Positions 36,801 through 46,351 of a stretch of 64,000 nucleotides of DNA are shown piece after piece. The notes under the pieces are model-generated. The model saw nothing but the letters and a program-made list of their open reading frames with translations, ran no database searches and was not told the origin of the DNA. Position 1 is the stretch's first letter. Each line of letters starts with the position of its first letter. The position numbers were made by a program, and so were the translations under genes. Origin of the DNA: Cymodocea nodosa (lineage: Eukaryota; Streptophyta; Magnoliopsida; Alismatales; Cymodoceaceae); NCBI GenBank assembly GCA_036874045.1, contig CM072341.1, positions 11,482,501 to 11,546,500 of the forward strand, in the 5' to 3' direction.

Positions 36801-39800
36801 GTAGTGGTTTTAGAAACTATCAAAATGTTGCCATATAAGTTAGTGTTACTAGTGGAGTTTTTGGTTTGGAAAGAAGAAAACAAAATTTTTCTCATCTAAG
36901 AAACCTAGAAAACCTTTAAATAAGACAAAGTTATATCTTGATTGATTTAGAGGAGCCCATATAAAAAAATGGGAAAAAGACCTAGGTGGTCAAATAGCTA
37001 GGTTCATTGAGTGTCTAGATAACTAAGGGCTTGCCTTGATAAGTATGCTTTATGTACTATTTTGAGGAGTTTACATATTGTTTCATTTTGCTTTAGAAAT
37101 TTGAATCCATATTAAGAATAGTGTAAGAGTTACATCAATTGAAGATAAAAGAAAATGTGGTTTAGTCATATCCTTACAAGACCAAAGAATACACCAATTA
37201 TGAGAGGAAAATTAATTGTTGTAGAAAAATTAAAAGAAGTAGAGATAGACCTAAAACTACTTGATTAAGAATTTTAAAAAAGATTTAAATTTATGTAATT
37301 TAACCAAAAATTTGATCATAAATAGTGTGGAAAATGAGATTAAAAGATCATTAGTATTATGTGGGTTGACCATTAAAATAGTATAGGATGATCACGATCC
37401 CCATAATTAAATATTCATTTAACCACCTCCAAACATAATACATTTATTTAACACATTTATCACTCCTGAAGTTGAGCATAGATATTTATCATGTCCAACT
37501 TGTTGCACAAGGATTTAAAAACATTAACATTTAAACTCTTGTAAAGATATGTGCAAGTTATTTAGAGGATGAAGTGTAGGATGTAGATATTAAATCCTTC
37601 GTCACTATGTTTCAAACAAAACAATAATCAACTTCAATGTACTTGATATGCTCATGCAAAGTAGGATTGCTTGCTATATATATGATTTCCTGATTATTAC
37701 AATGCATGGGCTTTGAAAGTTGAGTTGTCAATCCTAGTTCTTGAAGGATTTTATCTGTCATCTCACAAGTGGTTTGTGTTGTTGATCTGCATTTAGCTTT
37801 TGCACTTGATTTAGACATTACATTTTGCTTCTTATTTCACCATGTAACTAAATTTCCATTGGCATAAGTGCAAGAAACTAAATTAGATTTTCTATCTCCC
37901 TTGTCATCTACATAGCTAGAATTTAAGTTGGCTTTAATCTTTAAGTGACAATTCCTTTTGTATGTTAAATCCTTTACTTGAGTACCTTTGATATATGCAA
38001 GCACACATTGTACACTTGGCCAATGTATCTTCTTTGGTTTATGTATAAATTAACTCAGTAGACTGGTAGAGTATGTAATGTCTAATCTTGTGATGGTGAG
38101 ATAGATTAATTTTCCAATTAGCCTTCTATATTATCTTGGACTATCAAGTTTCTTAAACAAATCATCTCAAAAAGGAGGATTGGATTCAATTGTGTGAGCT
38201 TGGGTTTGTACCCTAACTATTATGTTTCTTATAACAAGTTAATGTGTATTTCTATTGTAATAGAACTATCCTTCCCTTGGAATATGCTACTTTAATTTTC
38301 AGAAAATATCTTGATTTTCCCATGTCTTTAGTAACAAAAAATTTCTTAAATAGGTCTTTGTACTCATAATTTCTTTAGTATCACTACTTGTAATTAAGAG
38401 ATATTATCAACATATACAACTAATGTGACACAACCAATAGTAGTCTTTCAATAGAAAATAAAATGGTCTATTGCACACTAATGAAAGCATTCATTAGTAA
38501 TAATTTGACTAAACTTTGGAAATTAAGCATGTAGACTTTGTTTGAGGTCATAAATGACATTTTTTAATTTACATGTTAGATCCTTCTATTAAGCAACATA
38601 CTTATGAGATTACTTCGTGTAAACTTATTCCTCTAGATCACCAAATAAGAAAACATTTTTGACATCTAATTGATATAACTCCCATTATTGATTGACAATG
38701 AAAGAATGATTTGGATAGAGTTGAGCTAAGTTATTGGTGAGAATGTCTCTATATAATCAACATTATAGGTTTTGGTGAATTCATGAACGATAAAATGAGC
38801 CTTATATTTGACTATTGTACCATCAAACTTGTATTTAATGGTGTAAATCCATTGGCAAGTGATTGCATTTACTTCCATTAGACAAGACACCAAGTCTTAA
38901 GTATTACATGACCTTAAGGTTTCCATTTCATCAACTATTGCTTTCTTCCATTGTGGTAGTTGCAAAGTCTCTTGATAGTCCTTAAGTAATGACTTAAAGT
39001 CCAAGAATAGAGCAAAGTGGTGAAAGGGACTAGGGTGATCATAAGAAACAAAGTTAGAAATAGAGTGAGAGGTGCAACTACATGTACCTTTCTGTAAGAC
39101 AATAGGGATGTCAAAGTTTGATTTAGTGGGCATAGTTGGATTTACATTTGGTTTGGTGGGAGATATAGTTAATGAAGTTGATGGAAACTACTTATGTCAT
39201 TGATATACTTATAGAGGATGAATTGTAGTATTGCAATCCACTGTAACCCTAACCTCTCTAGTGATACTAACAGGCATCAAAAGGGGGATAGTATTAGAAG
39301 GTTTCATAGTGTCATTAAAGAAAGCTTGATATTTATAAGAGTGTGACATCAACAAAAATAAAGTATTTTATATTAAGAGGATGATAACACTTGTATCCTT
39401 TTTGAGTGTAGGAATATCTAATAAAAACACATTTAAGAGATTGATGTGACAACCTATCAATGTTTGGGGAAAAATTCTAAAATAAAGGGGACACATGTAA
39501 AAACTCTAAAGGTTAAAGAGAACAACTTAACATCAAGAAGAAGTCGATGAAAGGAATGTCACACCCTAAAAGAATTAAAGACATACAATTAATGAGATAC
39601 AATGTTGTAAGAACAACATTATATTAGAGATGCTTAAGTACTTTCATTTGAATTAGTGTAGAGTATGGACAACATCCAAGATATGTCGATATTTTCTCTT
39701 ATAGCAACATTATTTTGTTGGGAGGTATGAAGACGTGGTTTGATGCAAAACTTTGAAAGGTGTGAAAGCTTGAAAATCTTTTCTCTTAAATTCAGGTGCA

Positions 39801-42800
39801 TTATCATTATGCAAGCATTTAAGGGTAATGGAAAATTAAGTTTTTATTTTAGTAAGGAAGTTTTTAATAGATTCCAACACTTGTTGATGACCTTTCAAGA
39901 AATAAATGTAAGAGACTCTTGAGTAATCATCAATAAAGACAATATAATAATGATATCTATATATAGAAGTAATATAATTAGGACTTTAAATATCACAATG
40001 AATAAGATCAAAGATACTTTTACTACACATCAATTGAAGATGATGAAAGTTAGAATGACAATGTTTTCTTAATTGACATGACTTACAATCAAAGGAAGAA
40101 AGTAATCCAAGTCAAGACTTGCTTCAGCTTCTAAAGAGATGGGTGCTCAAGTCTATAATGCCACAAAATAGAGGGATTTAGGGTAGAAAACAATGTAATC
40201 AATCCATGTGAGGGTTCATCATGAATTAGAGAATAGACTCTATGACTTTGTCTATGACCCAAACTAATCCTTATCCTTGTTTACAAATCCTAAAAAACAT
40301 AGTGAAAGGGAAAAATATTATTGAGCAAGATAATTGAGTGGTAATGACATTAATAGATAAAAGATTTATTTTAAATTAGAAACATAAAGAGTTTGATCAA
40401 GTTGAGTCCTAGATGAGGCATTTATTGTCCCTTGACTAAAAGTTGGGCAAGATTGGTTATCGATTATGGTAACACTTTTTGAGTTAGATGGGGTGTCTAG
40501 GCGAGGAAGAAGATTGACACTACCTGTTACGTGAGAGGAGGTTATCAAGTTTATAATTCAAGGACTATTATTCCTAGTTATCATAATCATATCTATACCT
40601 AAAATGGAAGTCAAGGTAGTAGTAATAGAGGAATTAAATTGTAGAAGGTGCTCATAGTCGGACTTGGAGATGGTAACTACAAAAGAACTATTAGGATCAA
40701 TGGTGATAGTATCAGTAACTATGCTAGCAGTCTCCATAGCTACCCATGCCCAAGGTCTCCCAAACTTCTCTCGATAGTGTTTTGACTTGTTCATTTGACT
40801 ACAATGTTGGCATGGTCTATGATGTCAACCATCATTCTGACCATTCTTTTAGCCTCTCCCTTTGGAGGAACCTTCTAACTCATGTGTAGTTGCTAGGGCA
40901 AACTATTCACTAGGTGGATTGTGTCAGGCAATCCACAACACGAGCAAAGGTTGAAGAAAGATCATGGGTACTATCACCTCCAAGAATCTATTTGCAAACT
41001 TAAGACAAAGGATTTGAGGGCAAACTAGAAATAAAGGTAGTGTCTATCATATTAGAGTGATACTGTCTCATGGTGGCAACATTTAAGGTGATTGGCTGGT
41101 ACATCTCCAAATCCTCAAATAATGAGTATCCATTATAATTCAAATAATGGTGCAAGTTAGCTGAGTGCTCTTGAATAGGTTGACCATTCATGCACAAGTT
41201 GAATATCTATTCATAAATCTCTTACACACAGGCAAAGTCCCTCTCATGTCCATACAATTAATGAAGAGTATCCCAAGTCTTCTTGGTTGGTTGTAGCATC
41301 ATGACTCCATGTGCAACATTAAGTTCCATACTATTTTTAAGTCGTGTGACTACAATTAAATCATTGGTAAATCAGTCCTCATAATTGCTGTCCTTAACAT
41401 CAGAAGGGGGCTTTGTCAAGTGTCATCGTTTCCATTAAGTTGCAACAAATTTTTGGAAACTCTTTGATCATAGAAGATAGTTTGTTCCATATAGTTTTTT
41501 AATGATTCTGGTCAAATGTTTCACAACAAATTCCTTGAGTGCCATGACACTGACCAAATTATAGAAATTGAAACTCATGAAGAAAATGTGCTCACAATAC
41601 CTATAGGAGATGGTAATGACCAATTGGACGTGTTGAAAGTAAGGAGTAGAGGCTTGAGTTGGTGCAGAGACATAGCTAAACATGTTGTGCAGACTCAAAC
41701 ACAGATGGTAGAGGTTGATACACCATAGGAGGAATGATTGGACAAGTAGGTAGGTGGCACACCTAGTAGATGGACTTGGTGGAGACTTCAACCATCGAGT
41801 ATCCACAAGATGACCCTAACTAGGGCCGTAGGGAAGCCCTTGATAGGGTAGGAGGGGTGGAAGATCAAGGAGGGCCTCTATCATATGACTCTTAGAGAAT
41901 GTACATCAACAAAAAAGGTGGGAGTGATAGAGAATCAAATGTCATGTCACAAGAGTGGCCAATGAAGGTGTCACATGGTTGATGGAAGAGGCATTGGGAG
42001 GTGGAATTTGAGAATGGAGTAGGGGCAAAAAGGAGATGGCTTAGAGGGTGGTGTAAGTGAGCATGGTGATGGTGGTAGTGGCGTAAGTGAGCATGGCAAG
42101 AGAGAGTGGAGATGGTGGTAGGAAGGTTTGCATCTGTGAGGTTGGACTTAGGGTTTTGAATGGAGTTCATGATAGATGATGGAAAAGGTGGGTAGGGAGT
42201 TCATGGTGGGAAAGGTGGATAGGGAGTTCATGGAGGATTCCATTGTAGGGGGATAGATTTTGTTTTTTGGGGGCCTCTGGTGGATAGGTTTGTTCTGTGC
42301 CTCCACTTATGCATGAGGGGAGATAACAAGCTTCTGAAGAAGGTGAGTGGAACTTGAGTGGAAGAAGGTGAGGGTTTTTGTGGGTTTTTACGGTATCTTA
42401 CGATGGAAAAGTGATCTGGAGGTGGTAATAGTTGCATCCCTAAACGACCTTTCCCAGAGTGGTAGAATCACTGCTACAGTGGACGTTTTGATGTGAATCT
42501 ATGAAGAGTGGGAGAGAGACGAATTCTGGACAAGAAGTTGGAGTTGGAGTGGTTTCCCAAGTGCACCCTTAGTGACATAAAAAAACCCTATTTTGTACTT
42601 GTTGGCATATTCTCAGGAGTTTTTGTCTAGGAAATTATTTACTTGTCTTGATGTTTCGTCGAATAACTTACAAGTACCCACATATGGGCATCAGCCAATT
42701 AGACAGGGAATTGATGACTAGATATCACTGGTAATGATGGGATTACATTTGAATCTTCTAGAGCTGTATGTGCATGTAAAACTGATTTTAAGTTTTCTAA

Positions 42801-44738
42801 AATGTTTATTCTATTATAAGATCCATTTTTCAAGCATGGATCTAGAACAGTGATTTGCCTTTTTTTTCACATTTTCCGATATAAAAAAGCAGAAAATTCC
42901 AAAAAACTCAAAACCTGGAAATATTTTGATCAAATAAAACGTAAAAGAATGGAAAAAAAAAGGTAAAGCTGGAAAAGGGTGAGCATTGTGGATGCTCTAT
43001 TATAGGATTACCGAGTCTTGTTTACATTCACTTAATATTTTTTGGTGCTTTTCTTGACTCATAATATTATGGATCTCTTCCCTTATTGGATACTTGAATT
43101 GAAGGTATAATTCTATAGATGTCTTGAAAGGTGACACATTAATACTTGTCAAGGTTTTTCATACAGATATTCAGGCCAGATGAGAAACACATCTATGGTT
43201 AGCCATCTTTCAAAAGATTGAAGTTGAGTATAATAAATGATTAAACATGTTCCTAAAACCGTTGGATTATTATCAACAGTTTGTTATTGTGGTATCATCA
43301 TGCTTGTTCTCTAGCATGTGCAATGCAACCATAGAGTCAAGGTGCTTAGGTATTAACCTGAGGTCCCTTAGATACCCAAGTGATTGCCTAAACCAAGATT
43401 ATTAAGGCACCAATGTGACAACCTCTAGGAATTGGCTTAAATGGTTCCTAGACGCCCAATGCAATTAATTAATTTACCAGGCTTTATGTATGTGTATATC
43501 AAAAATTAAAAAATTAATACACTAAAAATAGCATTATGCCTTGATATTCCTAATTTAAACTTAAGAAAGCATTAATGGACATTGTCAACATATAGAAGAC
43601 AATACTTGGAACACCAAATAAATGAACACCATTCAAAAGTCATAACAGAGAAATTAACTTGTAAAATCAGTACTCAATAGCAATATAAAAGTTTTAAACT
43701 TGATGAAGATTTGTTTAGGGTTGAAAATACCGTCAAAGCTCCTCGTAAAACAGTGCGTCCTTGTTAGATCCATAACAGAATCTGCAAAGGATCTGATTAA
43801 AGAAAGAACAGGACTGGACGTGAACATGCCTTGAGCTATAGAGCGAGTGCTTGGACATCCTAGCACCTGCCTTAACAACTGTCCCAGACAGGGAAGGTCT
43901 AGGTGTCATGATTAGATTTTAGAAAATAACAAAATTTCCTTACAATTTATATGATTATATGTAATTGATCCGTATATTCATTGTAGACTAAATTTAATAA
44001 TTGAAAGATGCAATATACTAAAACCAAGAAAGATTACAATAAAATATAATGAGACTTATAAATATATAAAAGAAACAATTCAGAAAAATAATTATGAGCA
44101 CCTTAATAATTGTCAACAACCGTGGGATGTATTTTTTTGCTAGGAATACAAGAATAACAAAAAAGTACATTTTCAACTGTTACATAATCCCCAATAAAAT
44201 TTGTCATGTCCTTCTGGGTGTTGGAAATTTTGTTCTGTTACTTTATGTTCAGTCGTTCATTATCCATCATTAAGCTCATGACAGGTCCATTTTGGAAGGG
44301 CCATTTTCAAGTGCGATTTATTTTGCTTATTGCTTGCAACTGAAGGGTGAAGAAAGTGTAAAACACTCAATAGTTCCTTTCCCCAATGAAGTGAACATTG
44401 ATTTCTTTTTGAAAGGAAATGGACATCGACATGCATCGTTAATCTATTCAGGTGACGCGGCAGGAGCATCGATGGATGGTTCAAAGTGGACCCATGTCAA
44501 GAAAGGGACTTGTTGTGTATGCTGCGACAGTCATATTGATTCCTTATTGTACAGGTCAGTATCTTCGATCATCCACGTGTATTTAGTTGTGGTTCCCTTT
44601 ACTCATGTTTTTGTTCTCAGATGTGGGCACATGTGTACTTGCTCAAAATGTGCAAACGAGTTGGTCAGAACTGGAGGCAAATGCCCCTTATGCCGAGCAC
44701 CTATTGTTGAGGTGATCAGAGCTTATTCCGTTCTGTAA
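25844..44738 (+). CDS. RING-finger protein (likely E3 ubiquitin ligase), seven exons
   Basis: Exons: 25844-26980, 27635-27753, 29078-29683, 29851-30148, 31158-31323, 44452-44554, 44621-44738. All introns are GT-AG and the phases fit, giving 848 residues and a TAA stop. The protein is rich in Arg/Glu/Ser with little order. Coiled-coil-prone [17 protein letters not shown] repeats lie at about residues 245-380 (exon 1), a Pro-rich tract at about 690-705, and a helix at about 725-770. A C-terminal RING has C796, C799, C811, H813, C817, C820, C831 and C834. The C3HC4 set is complete and followed by [13 protein letters not shown]. Plant proteins of this length and layout are annotated as RING/U-box E3 ligases of unknown substrate; ubiquitin transfer is inferred from the RING. 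It has no broken codons, in contrast to everything around it. Start choice: first long in-frame ATG after the TATA box. Confidence 0.92.
27635..27753 (+). CDS. RING gene exon 2
   Basis: TTCAG|TCACTGCTT to GGACTAAG|GTATGT, 119 bp, encoding [20 protein letters not shown] and onward to HPVSGL. It extends the exon 1 frame exactly and leaves two bases for codon 419. Confidence 0.9.
27883..27988 (+). repeat. 53-bp tandem duplication in intron 2
   Basis: GGAAAAATGGAGGC(A/C)GCA(G/A)AATCTTTAGTAGAGTGTAGT is repeated with a spacing of 53 bp (starts 27883 and 27936). The rest of introns 1, 2 and 3 (26981-27634, 27754-29077, 29684-29850) holds nothing recognisable beyond a short GA run near 29803. Confidence 0.85.
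29078..29683 (+). CDS. RING gene exon 3
   Basis: TTACCAG|GGATGG to TTAAGCAG|GTATTT, 606 bp. It encodes a Ser/Asn/Gln-rich then acidic, Trp-rich stretch (for example [16 protein letters not shown]), ending in [12 protein letters not shown]. Confidence 0.9.
29851..30148 (+). CDS. RING gene exon 4
   Basis: TTTTGCAG|GAGAAG to GAGATT|GTATGT, 298 bp. It encodes [20 protein letters not shown], a Gln-rich segment and a proline tract ([13 protein letters not shown]). Confidence 0.9.
30238..30905. mobile_element. Possible MITE in intron 4
   Basis: The left edge is rich in ACCAGACCAGAACCAGTCGG and GGTTCTGGGTTGAACTGG, and the right edge has GGTTGAACCCATGAACCGACC in related composition. This resembles ends of plant miniature DNA elements, but exact terminal repeats and a target duplication could not be fixed. 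It includes a (TA)n run at 30785-30811. Confidence 0.3.
31158..31323 (+). CDS. RING gene exon 5
   Basis: ATGCAG|GAATGG to TGTAAGG|GTTAGT, 166 bp. It encodes an amphipathic helix ([20 protein letters not shown] and following). It leaves one base, completed by exon 6 more than 13 kb away. Confidence 0.9.
31634..31638 (+). other. Target-site duplication ATAGT, left
   Basis: Repeated at 36724-36728 on the far side of the copia element; a perfect 5-bp match. Confidence 0.85.
31639..31743 (-). mobile_element. 3' LTR, intron copia element
   Basis: On the minus strand it starts TGTGGTTATTGGG and ends CTAGACA. It is 105 bp, unusually short for an LTR. Confidence 0.85.
31744..31756 (-). other. Polypurine tract, intron copia element
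   Basis: The minus strand reads ACTTGAGGGGGAG directly before the 3' LTR start TGTGG. Confidence 0.85.
31751..35890 (-). pseudogene. Copia gag-pol, intron element 1
   Basis: Read leftward, Gag begins near 35890 ([13 protein letters not shown]) and carries a UBN2-type capsid (35625-35290) and zinc knuckle ([14 protein letters not shown] near 35200-35155). Decayed protease follows near 34930 ([12 protein letters not shown]). Integrase is 34400-33680, with DDFS near 34290 and an Asp-changed 'RIDNTLKF' segment. Reverse transcriptase follows ([10 protein letters not shown] near 33140; [12 protein letters not shown] near 32950; YVDD near 32700). RNase H ends at 31751 ([27 protein letters not shown]). 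There are stops and frameshifts throughout, so it is not functional. Confidence 0.88.
35891..36591 (-). other. Leader of intron copia element 1
   Basis: This is the stretch between primer site and gag. It has an A-run/T-run (36008-36020) and a GCGGC-type triplet repeat near 36540-36570. The open frames here (35914-36337) have no recognisable product. Confidence 0.6.
36592..36603 (-). other. Primer binding site, intron copia element 1
   Basis: The minus strand reads TGGTATCAAAGC three bases after the LTR, complementary to initiator tRNA-Met. Confidence 0.85.
36607..36723 (-). mobile_element. 5' LTR, intron copia element 1
   Basis: This 117-bp partner of 31639-31743 has an internal tandem copy of ATAAATGGATCC. 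Both copies contain TATATAAATA. Confidence 0.85.
36724..36728 (+). other. Target-site duplication ATAGT, right
   Basis: Matches 31634-31638. Confidence 0.85.
37115..37415 (+). pseudogene. LINE reverse-transcriptase tail (remnant)
   Basis: In one plus-strand frame it reads [13 protein letters not shown], then [12 protein letters not shown], then [13 protein letters not shown], ending in DDHDPHN. This order matches the C-terminal tail common to plant L1-type ORF2 proteins and their many truncated copies (EDKMRE.LRWFGH, RGRPK.T, DL....L, VADP). Stops interrupt it. Such 5'-truncated tails are typical of LINE insertion. The part from 36729 to 37114 may belong to it but shows no motif. Confidence 0.55.
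37380..37459 (-). mobile_element. Probable LTR remnant of intron copia element 2
   Basis: It lies just left of a decayed polypurine-like tract (minus strand TGCTCAACTTCAGGAGTG), in the same relative place as the 3' LTR of element 1. No partner copy was located on the right, so the boundary is a guess. Confidence 0.35.
37460..41570 (-). pseudogene. Copia gag-pol, intron element 2 (old)
   Basis: It has the same gene order and lineage as element 1 but is more decayed. Gag starts near 41550 (LYGTNYLL), with capsid at 41197-41000. The zinc knuckle is degraded ([17 protein letters not shown] near 40810-40760). Integrase is about 40100-39330 ([16 protein letters not shown] and HNDNAPEF segments). 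Reverse transcriptase remnants include [13 protein letters not shown] at 38950-38890. RNase H is at 37818-37612 ([14 protein letters not shown] and [11 protein letters not shown]). Many stops are present. Confidence 0.8.
41571..42540 (-). other. Probable leader of intron copia element 2
   Basis: This is G-rich on the plus strand, with repeated GGTGGTAGTGG and ATAGGGAGTTCATGG blocks (42180-42235). It occupies the position of a leader beside gag. No primer site or LTR was found, so the right end of the element is lost or unrecognised. Confidence 0.4.
42541..44451. other. Remainder of intron 5, nothing recognised
   Basis: AT-rich intron sequence. The open frames at 43654-43878 and 44260-44738 are not supported as genes. 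The latter runs through exons 6 and 7 and the small intron between them. Confidence 0.5.
44452..44554 (+). CDS. RING gene exon 6 (first half of RING)
   Basis: TATTCAG|GTGACG to TTGTACAG|GTCAGT, 103 bp. It encodes [19 protein letters not shown] with the first zinc ligands. The phase matches exon 5 (GGT codon across the junction) and exon 7. Confidence 0.92.
44621..44738 (+). CDS. RING gene exon 7 (second half of RING, stop)
   Basis: GTTCTCAG|ATGTGG to TAA, 118 bp. It encodes [10 protein letters not shown]...CPLCRAP and the C-terminus. The preceding intron is only 66 bp. The ATG at the exon edge is not a start; the first A completes an Arg codon. Confidence 0.93.
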
Positions 44739-45880
44739 TTAAAGTAAATTGCAGTTTTGCTGGCAGTCGTTTTGTTTACATTTTTTTCCCCTAACCGCAT
44801 CTGTGATTTTACTTTTTCTTTCTGTTTATTTTTTCATCTTCTATCTGTTGTATGAGTCTTTCAGAAACGTTAAAATGTGTAGTTGGATCGGCAAATGACC
44901 TTTTGCCGTCATCATTTTCGCAATGGAAAAGATGTATCCATATTCTTTCCTTTCCGGCGTTTAGGTTCATGAAAATGTGTAGTTGCTAAGAAATTGTGCC
45001 GCAGAACCCTGGAATTCTTATCCTGTGATAATATTGCACTGAATCTTAGTATTAAAACCAAATTGTGGTTTTGTGAAGATTGTCGTCATCATCCTCCTTT
45101 ATCAAAAGTTAAATTGATGATTGTTCGGTCTGTCGACGTGTAAGATCGGCCGCTGTGGAAATCGTTTTTATGACCATTATAAGATCGGCCGCAGCTAGAA
45201 ACCGCTGGCACATATCTGAAGTTCCGAAAACAAAGAAACAATAAAATAGCATTTTCGTGATCAATGTTTAAGGTTATATTGGATACAAAGTCTGTTTATT
45301 TTAATTGATGGTGGATGATAGACCTGAGTCAATTGAAGTAGGCGAAGGTAACTTGCATTCGTTCCTTTCATCGCATTCCTAAACCGTCAAAATCTACGAA
45401 CTAAAAGAAAAGAAAATCTGAATGAAAGAGATGGAAAGAAAAGTAGTAGAAAGTTAAGATAAAATGTAAAGTATTTATGTGATAGAAATAAAGATTTTAA
45501 TAAATTTTTTACCTAAACTTTTTTAGAGAAAATTTTTCCTTCATACATCATTTTTGATAAAATTTTGACAAAGATTTAGTGTACGATCAAATGAAAATTT
45601 TAATGAAGAGTTAGTATATAATGTAAAGGAAAGGATGAAAAGAAGTAAATCAATCAATAATAATAATAAAATAAATGATACATTTGTTTAAAAGTATAAA
45701 CAATTTAATTAATTATTACAAATAATATTTGAAAAGTATAAATACATCTTAATTCAGATTTTACAATGTTAAATAATATTAAGTAATTCTTTTATCTCAC
45801 GTTACTATTATCATATCTTCGTGTATATTATCTCTTATTTTTTTTCTTTATTCTTGACTCATTCCAACCTATATATTTCT
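44739..45880 (+). other. 3' flank of the RING gene
   Basis: This is the 3' UTR and beyond. A possible poly(A) signal AATAAA lies near 45240. The phrase TAAGATCGGCCGC occurs twice (near 45141 and 45180), a 39-bp local repeat. No further gene is seen. Confidence 0.4.
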
Positions 45881-45889
45881 TTCTATGTA

Positions 45890-46254
45890 TCTCTTTTGTT
45901 GATTATATGTCATCAATAATATTTAACTCTTCTAATTCATCTTGTAGGTATTTAAGTATTGGTCTTACAAATGAAATTATAAAGCAAAAAAATGCGATAA
46001 CAATCTTCACTTGTGTTTCATATGAATATGGCATCTAACTTCGTAATATTGAGAACTAATGTTTTACAACTTCAAACATGTATTCAATGACTATTCTCAA
46101 TTGTGAATATTTGTAGTTAAAAATTTTTATAGTATGATGAGAAACTCTATTATTAACATAATCAGATAGATGGTATCTTATACCTCGATATAGACAAATA
46201 TATTTTGATTGATTTAGATATCCTACATCGACCAAGTAAAACTTACCTGTATAA
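45890..46254 (-). pseudogene. PIF/Harbinger transposase relic 2
   Basis: Read on the minus strand from 46254: GKFYLVDVGYLNQSKYI, then YRGIRYHLSDY, then FNYKYSQLRIVIEYMFEVVKH and SYETQVKIVIAFF. It is co-linear with the transposase at 20779-21204. The middle Asp and the Glu are kept, but stops and changes to IERTFG mark decay. As in the other copy a splice acceptor (TATACAG) sits directly before GTAAGTTTTAC. It is probably a second, older copy of the same family. Confidence 0.75.
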
Positions 46255-46351
46255 AAAAAAATTAATATGGTGATTGTAGGGGTAAGACGTGTGACATTAA
46301 AAGAACAAGTTTTACATTTATACTAAATTGCAAGCAAATGGTGACTATTAC

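Larger units (their letters stand above)
31324..44451 (+). other. Giant intron 5 of the RING gene (13.1 kb)
   Basis: The donor is AAGG|GTTAGT and the acceptor ATCTATTCAG|GTG. About 9 kb is made of two antisense copia elements plus a LINE tail. The exons on both sides are intact and in phase, so the intron is presumably still removed. Confidence 0.85.

Noticed and set aside
44292..44738. A single 148-codon plus-strand frame through exons 6 and 7
   Set aside because: It reads through the 66-bp intron with good GT and AG borders; its N-terminal half has no similarity to the RING protein, whereas the spliced frame matches exon 5.
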